Made by a program: the position numbers and the translations under genes. Of a DNA stretch of 37,003 nucleotides, positions 6,663 through 17,718 are shown one piece after another (position 1 is the first letter of the stretch; each line of letters begins with the position of its first letter). Location of the stretch: the NCBI GenBank assembly GCA_001970955.1, contig MPUH01000747.1:1-37003 (forward strand), read 5' to 3'. The notes under the pieces are model-generated. The model searched no databases, was not told where the DNA came from, and was given only the letters and a program-made list of their open reading frames with translations. The stretch comes from Stentor coeruleus (taxonomy: Eukaryota; Ciliophora; Heterotrichea; Heterotrichida; Stentoridae).

Positions 6663-9377
6663 TTAAAACTCTTCATCCCATCCTTCCTGTTCTTGGAAGG
6701 TGCTTTTTTCGTTAATTTTTATATAATCCTTTATCTCTTCTTTTTCAATATACTCTTCAATCCTTGAGTTTCTTTGTAAAGCCTCATGTATTTCCCTGTC
6801 TAGTTTTTCAGGTTCAGGTAAAAATGGGGGTTTAACCTGTTTAACACTAAGTTTCTCCCAGTTAATCCCAGAAAACCAAACATGAGCTCTTAGATTTTCA
6901 ATACACCCTCCAAGTCTCATTACAGGGTTTCTATTCAAAAGTTGTTCAATTATCTTACGTGAATGAGATCTAGGGTCTATCCAAGAAGGATATATTAACC
7001 TCATAGCTAAAACCTGTTCATAAATAGCATAAGGTTCATCTTCATCATCACCAAAAGGTACCCCCGCACATAAAAACTCATAAATCATAATCCCTAAACT
7101 CCAAAAATCCGCTGATGTACCATATCCTTTCCCTTCAATAACTTCTGGTGGCATATAATGAGGTGTTCCAACTATAGTAAAAGTTCGCCCTTTAACAATT
7201 TTCGATATCCCAAAATCAATTAACTTTGGATATCCTTCACAATCTATTACTATATTCTCAGGCTTTAAATCTCTATATATTATATCTCTTGAATGTAAAT
7301 GATCTAATATATTCACAAAACATGCTGCGTAGAATTTTGATTCTTCTTCATTAAGAATATTTAATTTACGTAATACATCAAATAAGTCCATACCAGAAAC
7401 ATATTCTAATAGTAAATAAAGCCGAGTATTATCTTTAAATGTTTTAACTAGTTTCATGATCATTGGGTGATCTAAATTCATAAGAACTTTACGTTCTAAT
7501 AAAATATTTGTGTGGATTTGATATGCGAGTATTTTTTTCCTACTAACAGTTTTTATAGCATAAAAAGCATGTGTAGATTTATGAGCTGTGAGGAATACAT
7601 TACCAAAAGTCCCTTTACCAAGAGTTTTTATATAGACTAAATCTTCAATTTTTATCGAATCATCTTGGAGCTCAATACGGCTGAGGAGCTGCGCTTGGAC
7701 TGTTTCATCGAAAATTTTTAGGAAACTGTCACGAGATAAGCTCCAAAGCTCAGATTCAGTTTTAGGGATGACGGTATAGTTTTGAGAATCTGGGAGGATT
7801 AGTGAACGTTCATTAAAATAATTGTATGAAGTTAGGGTTTGTATAAGTTTTGTAGATTTGTATATTGAAAGTTCTCCTGAATTCACTATAAAAAAGAAAC
7901 TGTTTTGTGATGTTTCTGTAAAGATTGGCTCGGATTGAGGGTAATTTATTAGTTTTAATGCGTTTATGATTTTTTTAAGATCAGATTGAGACATTGTTGA
8001 GAAAAGAGGGATTTTTTTTAAGATTGAAAGGATGTTATTGTGTTGGATTATTGTATTAAGCTCCCCACCAATAGAGGATTCGAAGTCTTCTATGGATATT
8101 ACCCCTACATGACTTTCTCCTATTGACACAATATCTGATTCGAGGATCAATTCTGACTTTGTCGTGAATTCTTTAGAAAATAAGCATTGGAATAAACTGA
8201 ACTCTTGACCTAAATCTTCAAGAGAAGTTCTGATTTCTTCAATGGGTTTAGGATTGTTGTATCGTAAAGAACCTTTAACAACAATAACTAAAAACTTAGA
8301 CACTACACTTCCTTTGTCAAAAACTTTTTCATCATTACTCAATGTATACACCTTCATATTTTCAATGATCTTTTCTTTCTGTTCATTTGTAAGTTTATTC
8401 AAACCTTCATCTTTTTCCATAGCAATTTTCAATGAATTCCTATATATTATCCTTTGAAAACTATTCCCTAATGCTGTACTCAAAGCTGTCCCAGATAAAG
8501 ATAAACAAGTCACATTAGTCAAACTTACTATCGTTGCAGTCCTTAAACAATCATACAACAAAGCTTGTTCACCAAAATAGTCTCCTTTTTTCATCCTCCT
8601 AATCTCATTCCCATCTTTCATCACAGCCACTTCTCCTTCTTTTATAACATAAAACAATTCACCAGGGTCTCCATCATTAACAATTTTAAAATCAGGGGTG
8701 AATTTATGAACTCTAAACATCGTCAAAAGACTTTCTTGTTGATCTTTAGTCAATAAATTAAACAAAGGGATGTTTTCAATAAAAGCTTTGTTTTCATTGT
8801 AATGCATAAGGTTTATTGAATGAACAACTTTACGGAATGTCTGCCTATCAACACTCCATAATGTAGTTTTTTCTAAAGCTCGAACTGTTGCGCTACGTAA
8901 AGTTCCATGTAATAAAGCTAATTCACCAAAGCTATCACCAGCTTTTAGTATGTTTTTACGTTTATCGTTTATAATAACTTCAACTTTGCCTGTTGCTATG
9001 ACGTAAAAATTGTTTCCTGGGTCTTTTTGTTTGAAAATTGTGTCCCCATGATTGATTGTATAGAGTTCCATGTGATTAATCACTAAAGCTTTTTGGACTT
9101 CGGTTAGGTTATTGAATAAAAAATGTTTTTCTAGGGATTTTTCTATCATTTTGATGTCCTTAGGAAGCTTTTCCCTGTTTTCTATTACGGCTGAAGGGGC
9201 ATCAACGATATCTAAGCTTTTTTTTCGATTGTCCACGACGTGTGTTTTAAGTTTTTTTTTCGATCGGGTTGAGACTTCAGGGGATTTGGGTATTTTTGCG
9301 CTTGCGCTTTTGATGACTCTACCTTTGGCCATAGATGAGGTATAAGGATTTGATGTGCTGACCATACAAGAACCCAT
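6663..9377 (-). CDS. PKG: cGMP-dependent protein kinase (PKG), four CNB domains
   Basis: This 904-residue AGC kinase resembles the PKGs of apicomplexans and ciliates. MGSCMVST fits N-myristoylation at Gly2 plus palmitoylation at Cys4, so membrane association is likely. Four cyclic-nucleotide-binding folds follow. CNB-A has FGELALL (150-156) with Arg161. CNB-B has FGEQALL (268-274) with Arg279. CNB-C (about 311-440) is degenerate. CNB-D has FNERSLI (521-527) with Gln532 where the phosphate-binding Arg should be. The kinase domain has GKGTFGNV (587-594), Lys609, Glu628, YRDLKPEN (701-708), DFG (721-723), activation-loop Thr734 and PPE (743-745). The AGC C-tail ends at TAA. Gatekeeper is Leu657. 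All Trp codons are TGG. A role in calcium, motility or secretion signalling is known for the family, not shown here. Confidence 0.93.
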   Translation of the reverse strand: MGSCMVSTSNPYTSSMAKGRVIKSASAKIPKSPEVSTRSKKKLKTHVVDNRKKSLDIVDAPSAVIENREKLPKDIKMIEKSLEKHFLFNNLTEVQKALVINHMELYTINHGDTIFKQKDPGNNFYVIATGKVEVIINDKRKNILKAGDSFGELALLHGTLRSATVRALEKTTLWSVDRQTFRKVVHSINLMHYNENKAFIENIPLFNLLTKDQQESLLTMFRVHKFTPDFKIVNDGDPGELFYVIKEGEVAVMKDGNEIRRMKKGDYFGEQALLYDCLRTATIVSLTNVTCLSLSGTALSTALGNSFQRIIYRNSLKIAMEKDEGLNKLTNEQKEKIIENMKVYTLSNDEKVFDKGSVVSKFLVIVVKGSLRYNNPKPIEEIRTSLEDLGQEFSLFQCLFSKEFTTKSELILESDIVSIGESHVGVISIEDFESSIGGELNTIIQHNNILSILKKIPLFSTMSQSDLKKIINALKLINYPQSEPIFTETSQNSFFFIVNSGELSIYKSTKLIQTLTSYNYFNERSLILPDSQNYTVIPKTESELWSLSRDSFLKIFDETVQAQLLSRIELQDDSIKIEDLVYIKTLGKGTFGNVFLTAHKSTHAFYAIKTVSRKKILAYQIHTNILLERKVLMNLDHPMIMKLVKTFKDNTRLYLLLEYVSGMDLFDVLRKLNILNEEESKFYAACFVNILDHLHSRDIIYRDLKPENIVIDCEGYPKLIDFGISKIVKGRTFTIVGTPHYMPPEVIEGKGYGTSADFWSLGIMIYEFLCAGVPFGDDEDEPYAIYEQVLAMRLIYPSWIDPRSHSRKIIEQLLNRNPVMRLGGCIENLRAHVWFSGINWEKLSVKQVKPPFLPEPEKLDREIHEALQRNSRIEEYIEKEEIKDYIKINEKSTFQEQEGWDEEF

Positions 9378-9988
9378 TTTTTACTTTTAATTTACTTGAT
9401 TTTTGAGAAAATAAAGCTTTGGAATAGATGAAGAGGCTTTTGTGATAGGATTTGAGGATTTTAGATTAGGATTAAAGTTATGGTTAGGGAAAAGGGAAAA
9501 GGGAAGATGGAAGGATAGATGATTGGAAATAGAATTGGGGGGAAATGAGGTTAAGTGGAGGATTTAGATGGAGGATTTGAAGATTTAGGAGTAGGATTAG
9601 GAGATATGATTGTTAAGGTTTTAGGTGATATTTAAAAGGATTTTTATAATGGTTGGATATGTTGATTATAAAATATTTTCTACCTAATAAACCTAATCTA
9701 TCCACAAAATAAAAAAATTCACAAACTCTTAAAAAGTCCTTTACAAAATCAACCACAAAAATCCCACATACAAAAGTATTCTTAAAAATACAATTTAATC
9801 CCAATACCAAAAACCCCTTTCAAATTTCCCTAATTAAAAAATCTTAAACTTCCTTCAAACCTAACCCCAAAACCTCCAAAGCAAGCTTCCTCAAAACTAA
9901 TCTTCACAAATTCCATCCTAACTAAATTCCACATACTTTCTACCCTAATCTGACAATAACCTCCAAAAAAGTTAACTCAATAATAAAA
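9378..9988. promoter_or_regulatory. Divergent promoter region with base-skew switch
   Basis: 611 bp lie between the starts of PKG (-) and the C2 protein (+). The left half is G-rich and nearly C-free on the plus strand (runs such as AGGGAAAAGGGAAAAGGG). The right half is C-rich and nearly G-free. The switch is near 9660. Each gene is therefore preceded by A/C-rich sequence on its own sense strand. No named site is identified. Confidence 0.5.
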
Positions 9989-11059
9989 ATGGGTAGCAGA
10001 GGACGTGTAAAACAACTTGAGAAAATCCATTCAGAAATCGCTGGTGGTGGTAGTTGCTTCACAACAAGAGCTCTAAAAAAGTATCTTGGCCAAGAAGTCA
10101 ACACCGACATGTTACCAAGTTCTGTGTACTTTTCAGATGTCTTAGATGCTTATCAAGGAGAAATAACTCGACTTAATGATCAAGAAGAATACCTAAAATA
10201 TCAAATAAATCAATACAAGGTAAAAAAACGTATGCATTTAGCTAATTATGATCAATTAATAGAAACAGGTACAGGAAATATCAAAGAAAGTCGTTTAAAT
10301 TTATGTATAGAAGAAGCACGTGAGTTACCAGCAATGAATACCAACAACACCGCAGACCCATTTTTCACTGTTAAATGTGATGAAAAACTTATCCATACTT
10401 CAAGTGTTATCCCCGATACTGCAGACCCTGTATGGAATGTCCAAGTTTCAGTTCCAGTTCAAAACAAAACTCATCTTATAGAAATCGAAGTATGGGATGA
10501 TGATGCAAATCCTGAGTTTATTGGGAGTTTTTTTATAGAAATCGAAACTTTTACAGATCAAATGATTCATACAAGATGGTATGATTTAGAAGGACCTGAA
10601 GGGATTAGTAATGGAGAAGTTAAAGTTGTGGGACAATGGGTTTATGATATGTTGAGTTTTCATGAAATGTATATTGATAAATATGACCATTTAATTAGTT
10701 TGAATGAGAAAATATTAGGAACTTTGACTGATCATGTTAATAAACTATATACTTTAGATGGGAAAGAATTGCTATTATCTTGGCTTTGTCCACCACAACC
10801 CCCGGTACAACCAAAGAATAGAAGAAGTCAGCATTATTTGAGTATACCGACTAGTAAAAATAATTCAATATTAGGATCACCTAGAACTAGTCCTAGTAAA
10901 AGTATTAAACCTTTAAGTGATACTTCACCAGATAGAAGCGATAGGAAGATTTTAAGTCCATTAGCTTATTCTAATAAACCTCAAAGACCAGCTACAGATT
11001 ATTTTGCTGTTGGAATATACCTTACGAATAGAGCTAAAAGAAAAACTGGGAAGAAGTAG
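9989..11059 (+). CDS. C2-domain protein
   Basis: This 356-residue protein has one C2 domain at about residues 101-190. RLNLCIEEARELPAMN begins it, followed by TADPFFTVKC (Asp123), DTADPVWN (Asp146) and EVWDDDANPEFIG (Asp170-172). These positions match the acidic Ca2+-binding loops, so Ca2+-dependent phospholipid binding is likely. A helical segment (about 50-95) precedes the domain. The C-terminal 90 residues are Ser/Pro/Arg-rich and disordered, with SPRTSPSKS and TSPDRSDRK phospho-site-like motifs. It starts MGSRGR, a weak myristoylation context because residue 6 is Arg. The stop TAG lies 56 bp before the giant coiled-coil gene on the same strand. Partner and exact process are unknown. Confidence 0.82.
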   Translation: MGSRGRVKQLEKIHSEIAGGGSCFTTRALKKYLGQEVNTDMLPSSVYFSDVLDAYQGEITRLNDQEEYLKYQINQYKVKKRMHLANYDQLIETGTGNIKESRLNLCIEEARELPAMNTNNTADPFFTVKCDEKLIHTSSVIPDTADPVWNVQVSVPVQNKTHLIEIEVWDDDANPEFIGSFFIEIETFTDQMIHTRWYDLEGPEGISNGEVKVVGQWVYDMLSFHEMYIDKYDHLISLNEKILGTLTDHVNKLYTLDGKELLLSWLCPPQPPVQPKNRRSQHYLSIPTSKNNSILGSPRTSPSKSIKPLSDTSPDRSDRKILSPLAYSNKPQRPATDYFAVGIYLTNRAKRKTGKK

Positions 11060-11115
11060 ATTTTAAGGAATAAAATATTAGATTAAATGAAGGATTTTAG
11101 GATTTATATTAAAAT

Positions 11116-14100
11116 ATGAACAACCCTCAGCCGGTTAAGCCTAACAAAACTCAGATCCCAGCAGACCCGAACCCAAGCGTGAAATCCAAAATCAACCGTC
11201 TGGAAATCAAATACTCAGAATTAATGAACAACTTCCCAACCTTCCTCCAAAGCCCATCTTCATCCAAACACAATTCAAAAAATTTCCCAGCTGAAAGACT
11301 CAATCAAAAGCGAGGGAAAAGTACTGACAACGCAAATGAGAATCAAAAACTCAAACGACAAAACCAGATCTTAACCAAAGCAATTGAAGAACTCAACTCA
11401 AAAATAGCGGCTTTCGAAAAAACTCAGAATAATCATATGGCTGTAGGGGATTTAGAAAAAAAACTTATAGCAAAAAATGAAATGCTTGATAAACAGGAAC
11501 AAGACTTGATAAGATTGAAAAAAGAGGTTGAGAAATCTAAGTATGAGTTACAAATGACAAAGAGTAATAATACAGAAAGAGATAAGAATTCAAGAGTTGG
11601 TAGTAGTCATCCTTCACAGAAGTCAAAAAGTCCGATAACTCAAAGATTTATGCCAAAAAATAGAGATTATAGCCCAATGGATAGAAAATTAGCTGTTATT
11701 ACTGTAGATAATACAGTTTCTCCAAAAGATAGGGAAAATTATAGTAAGAAAAAACAGGTCAGGGTGTTACAGGAAGAACTGGAAAAAACTAGGGAAGAAA
11801 GAAATCTTTATAAGATCTGGCAGAAAATCAGCGCAGAAAATCCTCCTTTGCCTCCAGCTGTGAACTCGGTAATCAACAGTTATGAGTTTGAAATCCAAAA
11901 ACTTATTTCTATAAATAAAGTCTTCAAGTCTAGCTTAGACAAACTTATCAAAAATGTTAGAGTCTATTTAAATGAAGCTGCTAAAAACATCACAATCCGG
12001 ACAAATGATTCCTTAGAATCCTTTAAAATGAAGATTTTCGATACAATACAAGAAGTGACTCAAATCAAACTTGAACCTAATAGCTTATCACCAAAGAAAT
12101 CTGATGACAATATAAAACTCATGAAATTAAGTTCAGAATTTCTACATAAAGAAAATAAAACCCTTGGGGATATATTAAGAAGAGAACATAGTAGGGCTAA
12201 TATATTTTCTGATGAATTACAAGCTAAAAACCAAGAAGTTAATGAATTAAAACAAACTTTAGAATCATTTACTAATATTGATAAACATATTTCAAGTTCA
12301 GCACCTGTTACAAGTGAAAGGTTTTTTGATTCTAAAAATATTGATTTAGGGAATATGGCTTTTGAGTTTTCATTGAGGAATATCGGGAAATTGTCGGAAT
12401 GTGCTGATGATAAAAGTGAATTTCAGAGTTTTGAAGGAGTTGTTAATGAAAAAATGGCTGTGATGATGGAAAAAATTGGGAGTTATCAAGGGAAGATAGC
12501 GAAAATAGTTGGGAATACAAAGAAAATCAAACAGAAAATTGTAAGTTTGAAGAAATCTAAAAGGGAAACGGAGATATTTCAGAATGATTTGATTGAAATC
12601 GGCATGGAAAATGAAAAACTTAAGCAAAATGTGAAGAAAATCGAGCAGGAACTGAATAAAAGCATTCAGGAAAATAGAAACCTTGAAGAAAATATACAAA
12701 TTATAACAAGAGAATTTAATGAGTATAGGGAAAATGTAAACAGAAAACAAGAAGTGTTGGGTAAAATTGGCTCTAAGGTGTCTAAAGGTAGAGAAGAAGG
12801 GGAATTACAGGAGAAAATCAAAAAAATTGAGGATGTTAATAGGAAAATTAGTGAAAAAAGTTTGAGATTAGAGAAAAAAATAGCAGAATATGAAGGGAAT
12901 ATTGAGGAATATAAGAAAAAAGTTAGTAAAACAGAAGAAATGTGGAATGAAACTAAAGAAAAATTGATGAAAACTGAAGTGAATTTACGTCAAACAATGG
13001 AGAAATTGCTTTTAAGCGAAGGGAAAAATAAGGAGCTAAAAGAAAAAAATGAATCTGAAATGAAGATAGTTAGTGATTTGGCTTGGAAAAATAAAGAAAT
13101 GATGGGGAAGATTAAAGAAAATGAAGATAATGCTTTGAAATATGAGGAAATTTTGTTGAAAACCCAAGAGAAACTGTTAGAAAAAGAAGAAGCTTTGGGG
13201 AAAATTAAAGAAAATCTAATGGAATCTAATAAAAACAATAAGGTTTTGGATGAAAAAGTTAGGGATTTGGAAGAAAAATTGAACCAAGCTGAGAGAAAAG
13301 GAGATAAATATGCTCAGAGTCTTTTGGAAGCCCAAAAAAATGTATCGTTTTCTGATCAAAAATTGGAGGAAAAGGAAAAGATTATAGGAGAATTGAAAAA
13401 ATCTCAAGAAAAAGTGAATGAACTACAAGAAAAGGTAAATAAATACATGAAAAATATTATGGAGAATGAGCAAATAGTAAAAAGAAAAGATGCAGAAGTT
13501 GAGAAATATAAGGAAGTTTTAGAAGGGAAAATAGATGAAATCAAAGAAAAAAATCAGGAAATACAAAACAATAAAAAAATCATAGAAGAAAAATCAGATG
13601 AGATAAAAAGGAAAGACCAGGAGCTAGAAAACAACAAGAAAAACATAGACGAAATTTCAAATAAAAATCATAAAATCCAAGAATATAAAGAAAAAATTGA
13701 TTCGTTACAAAGTCAGTTAGACCAATCAACGAATATTTCAAAGGATCTGCAAAGTAAATTCTTTGAACAAAGTGCTTTATTAAAATCCAAAGAAAACAAG
13801 ATCTTAAGCCTAACATCAAATATCGAATCTTTACATGAAACTTTAAAATCCTCACAAAATAGCATCGAAACTTTAAAACTTAACCTTGAAAATACTCAAA
13901 AAGAAACAGAAAAATCTAAGCAATCATATTCAGATCTTCAACAAGAACTATCAAATAAAAATCATGAGTTAGAGAGTTTCAAAAAATCCATCACAAAAAC
14001 AGAAAATGATTACAATAAAGCGATAAAAGAACTAAACCTCTCCCAAGAAACAAATAGTAAATTTTTAGCAGATATAGAAAACCTTCAATCTACCCTTTCA

Positions 14101-16685
14101 CTTACCGAACAAGAATCAAAAGAAAACATAAAAAAACTCAAAACCTTAGAAGAAAGTAATAAAAACCTAACAACAACAACAGAAAACCTAAACAAAAACA
14201 ATAAAATTCTTGAAGAAAAACTAAAAACCAGTCAAGAAGCTCTAACAAAATCCGAAACCCAATGCCAAGATCTCTTAGAAAATATAAAAACTTCACAAGC
14301 AAATGAAGAAAAAGTCAAACATCTTGAACAACTACTGCAATCCTCAAATCAAAACGACATAAAATCCTCAGAACAAATCAAAACCCTATATTCCAAACTA
14401 TTACAAAACGAGAAAAAACTTGCTGATATGAACAGTAAATACATAGAATCAGAAAAAACTATAGGAAAACTTTATGAAAAAATAGCTGATTATGACAAAA
14501 ACCTAGTCAGATCACAAAGTAAACTTACAGAATTACAAAAACTATACAATGATTTACAACAAAAATATGATGATTTAAATGAAAAAAATGAGGATCTAAA
14601 AGAAAACTACTCGAAAACTGAGTCTGATTTGANATCAGATCACAAAGTAAACTTACAGAATTACAAAAACTATACAATGATTTACAACAAAAATACGATG
14701 ATTTAAATGAAAAAAATGAGGATCTAAAAGAAAACTACTCGAAAACTGAGTCTGATTTGATGAATTCTAAAAGTTATATTGAAGAATGTGAAGAAAAAAT
14801 CTATCGGTTAGAAGAAACTATAAAAAATCTTAGTATGCAAGAAATTAATATAGGAAATCAAGAGAATATTAAGAAAACTGAAGAAAAACTAGCAAGGACT
14901 GAAGAAAGATTAGTAGAGACACTTAGTGCTGTTGATAAATTTGAAAAACAATATCAAGGGATAAAAGATCATGATGATAACATAGAAAATAAAAAGATGA
15001 AACATGGATTTTCTATAGACTTTGAAGCTTCTATTGAAATAATATCGAAATTCCCTGATTTACATGAAAAATATGCTAAGTTTATTAGATTTTTCGAAGT
15101 TATAAAAGAAAATGTTGTTATAAAAGAAGTTTGTGTTGATAATCCAAACTGGTTTGTGGGGATTTATAAAGAAAATGTGGAGCTTAAAGATGAAGTTGGG
15201 AAAAAAAGCTTAGAAGTCAGTGAGAAAAATAAGGTAATTGAGGATATGGGAAGTGATTTGGATGGGAAAATTTTGAGAATAAAAAAAAGTGCTGACGAGG
15301 AAATGGGTTTAAGAAAAGAACTGATGCGGATGAAAGAGGAAATAGAAGAAAAAAAGGCTGAGATTGAAAAATGGGAACAAAAACACAACAGCCTCATAAA
15401 CGAAAACTCAGAAACCATAGAAAACTTTCAGTCCATAACTTTGACATACCAAAAAAGCGCAAATGAAATCCTCAACTTCCAAAACAAAATCGCTGAACAA
15501 GAAAAAATAACAAAAATCCTCAAAAACAACATTGACGACCTAACAAAAGAAATAAACTCCTTAGAAGAAAAAGCAGACTCCGACAAACGAAATTATGAAA
15601 ATGACTTAGAAATCTCTAAGTCCTACTGCAAAAGACTTGAATCTCTTAACTCAAGCCTAGAAAAAACTATTTCTCAACAAGATTTTCGCTTTAAACGCTC
15701 ACTTCAAGAAAAAGAAGATGAATATAATTCATCCTTATCTTCACTCCATTCAGAAATCTCATCATTACAAACAGAAATCTCTAATAACAAATCCTTATTA
15801 GAAAAACAAAAGCAATTATTTGAATCAGAAATCGACTTAAAAAACTCCCAAATCAATACTTTAACTTTCCAAATCTCATCATTAGAAACTTTTAAACTAA
15901 ATAAAGGAACTTTGACTATATGTTTAGAGTTTTGTGAAACAATTATTCAATATCCAAAAGATATTGATATGTCTCCTAAACATTCTTCTAATGATAGTAG
16001 AAATTTAATCCCTACACCACAAGGTATAGATGAATCTGAAGATTATCCAGAGATTTTATTAGGAGGTTTATATCATAGAAGAACTAAAGCTAGACCTGGA
16101 ACTCCACCTATAATATCTTTACCACAGAATTTAGATATTCTTATAAATAATTTACTTAGGCAGGTTGATGAGAATATTAGCCAGCAGGTGCCTGAGTATG
16201 TTATTGATTGGTGTAAGAAAATATTGGGTAATGAAAATTATATACTTAGATATCAGGATTCAGGATCAGTAATGTCAGAAGAAAGCAAAAGCAATTATGA
16301 TGACATCTCTGTAGTCAGTGAAATGAACAGCCAGGATATGAACTACAAAGCACACTCGAAATTAACCCAACAAAAAAAAATCATTGAAAGCCTAATGAAC
16401 AAACTTAGAGACAAAAAAGAACGTGCTAAACTTAATAAACTCAATATCAAAACATTACAAATCGAAATAAGAAAACTAGACAGCCAAATCAAAAACAACT
16501 CAAGACTAGACATTGAATACCTAAAAGTGTCAATATCCAACCTAACAAAAACCCTTAAAAAAATCGATAAAGACTCAATGACGATGTTACAAATAATCTA
16601 CTCCCAACTTGGCATGAACACTGAAGAAATCACCCCAAAGGAAGAAAAAAAGCGATGGGGTCTTTTCGCTAAGAAAAAAGAATAA
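11116..16685 (+). CDS. Giant coiled-coil protein, 1813 residues after correcting the join
   Basis: Two apparent ORFs (ending 14706 and starting near 14757) are one gene. Bases 14507-14632 are repeated at 14635-14760 around an N. Dropping one copy joins ...TCT GAT TTG to ATG AAT TCT in frame, giving 5442 nt. The N-terminal ~190 residues are basic, Ser/Pro-rich and disordered. Most of the rest is continuous heptad-like Lys/Glu/Gln/Leu coiled coil (about 200-1410), with repeated EELKEKN/IKEKNQEI-type units. A less helical, more globular segment (around residues 1550-1650 of the corrected protein) is followed by a short coiled tail ending in Lys-rich WGLFAKKKE. Such proteins are typical of basal body, cortex or centrosome-like scaffolds. 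The family is not assigned. GC skew flips several times within the gene. Confidence 0.85.
14507..14760. repeat. False duplication splitting the coiled-coil gene (N at 14633)
   Basis: Bases 14507-14632 and 14635-14760 are identical except one T/C change (TAT versus TAC, both Tyr). The duplicate plus N shifts the frame and creates an artificial stop at 14706. Removing one copy restores a single open frame, which is strong evidence for an assembly artefact. Confidence 0.92.
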
Positions 16686-16722
16686 AAATAAACTAATGAA
16701 AAAAATCATTCAATTTATAACA

Positions 16723-17718
16723 TCAATAATACTTCAAATTAACCCATTCATAAAGTTTTTTAGCTTCAATCCACCTATCTTCCATACTTTTTGAATTCAA
16801 TAATACAATAACAACATATGGGATTTTACTAGAACAAACACATAAACATGGTCCGGCTATATTAGTAATCCCTGTTTTAATTCCATCAAAACCTTTTCCT
16901 AATAGTTTATTAGTATTTTCCCAGTTTTGTAATCTAATATTCCCATCTGAGCTTTTGATTTCAGCAATATAAACTCTTGTTTTGACGATACTTCTAAATA
17001 TATCATTTTTCAAAGCAAAACAAGATAGTTTTCCAATATCCCTAGCTGTTGATATGTTGCGTTTATATACAAGTCCATGAGGGTTTGAGAAATGTGTTGA
17101 GTTTAATTCAAGTTCACGCGCGGTTTTATTCATTTCACTTATGAATCTTGTAACAGGTTTTGATGAGAAAGGAGCTATTTTAGTACCGAAATATTCAGCT
17201 AAAGCCCATGCCGCATCATTTCCTGAAGGTAGCATAAGCCCATAAAGTAAACTTTTTATAGTAATTTCATCGTTTTGGCGAAGGTTAGCTGATGTGCCTA
17301 TTATAGATGAAGCTTTTGCAGAAACTTTGATTTTTGTGTCAAAAGAGGACTTGTCAAGAGTTTTAAGAAGGTTTAAACAGACTAAACAGGTCATGATTTT
17401 TGTTAGACTTGCTATTTCTCTAGTTTCTAGATCGTTGTGACTATAGATTAGAGAACATGAGGATTTCTCAAATATACACCAAGAAGTTGATGAGATTTTT
17501 GGAAGGGCTGATTGACTATGATAACGTTTTCGCTTTTGCGAGCTGGAACGAGGACGAGATTCATCAGATTTTATTGAAGTATTTAGAGAATTTATTGATG
17601 GAGACCTGGAAGTTATTTTTAACCCTTCTAATTTCCTATTGACTAAAACAGTCTGGAGTTGCTTGTTTGAGCAATACCTCGGAGGTTTTACACAAATCCT
17701 CTGCTGTAAATCTCCCAT
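16723..17718 (-). CDS. D-alanyl-D-alanine carboxypeptidase-like serine peptidase (S11)
   Basis: This 331-residue protein has all three signatures of the penicillin-binding peptidase S11 fold: SLTK (Ser104, Lys107), SGN (165-167) and KTG (281-283). These line up at the spacing of bacterial DacA-type carboxypeptidases. In bacteria the enzymes trim the terminal D-Ala of peptidoglycan stem peptides. Residues 1-72 are basic and Ser-rich with no signal peptide or membrane segment, and the bacterial C-terminal beta domain and amphipathic anchor are missing. A cytosolic or otherwise relocated role is inferred, perhaps degradation of bacterial prey wall fragments. It ends with TGA at 16723-16725, 37 bp from the convergent coiled-coil gene. 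Base composition matches its neighbours, so it is an established gene rather than contamination. Confidence 0.88.
   Translation of the reverse strand: MGDLQQRICVKPPRYCSNKQLQTVLVNRKLEGLKITSRSPSINSLNTSIKSDESRPRSSSQKRKRYHSQSALPKISSTSWCIFEKSSCSLIYSHNDLETREIASLTKIMTCLVCLNLLKTLDKSSFDTKIKVSAKASSIIGTSANLRQNDEITIKSLLYGLMLPSGNDAAWALAEYFGTKIAPFSSKPVTRFISEMNKTARELELNSTHFSNPHGLVYKRNISTARDIGKLSCFALKNDIFRSIVKTRVYIAEIKSSDGNIRLQNWENTNKLLGKGFDGIKTGITNIAGPCLCVCSSKIPYVVIVLLNSKSMEDRWIEAKKLYEWVNLKYY

Noticed and set aside
9613-9810. 65-codon minus-strand ORF in the PKG/C2 divergent region
   Set aside because: Low-complexity Phe/Val/Asn translation that follows the C-rich plus strand; no family pattern; sits in promoter DNA.
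12370-13855. Several antisense ORFs of 60-126 codons inside the coiled-coil gene
   Set aside because: Phe/Leu/Ile/Ser-rich mirror images of Glu/Lys-rich codons in the sense gene; shadows.
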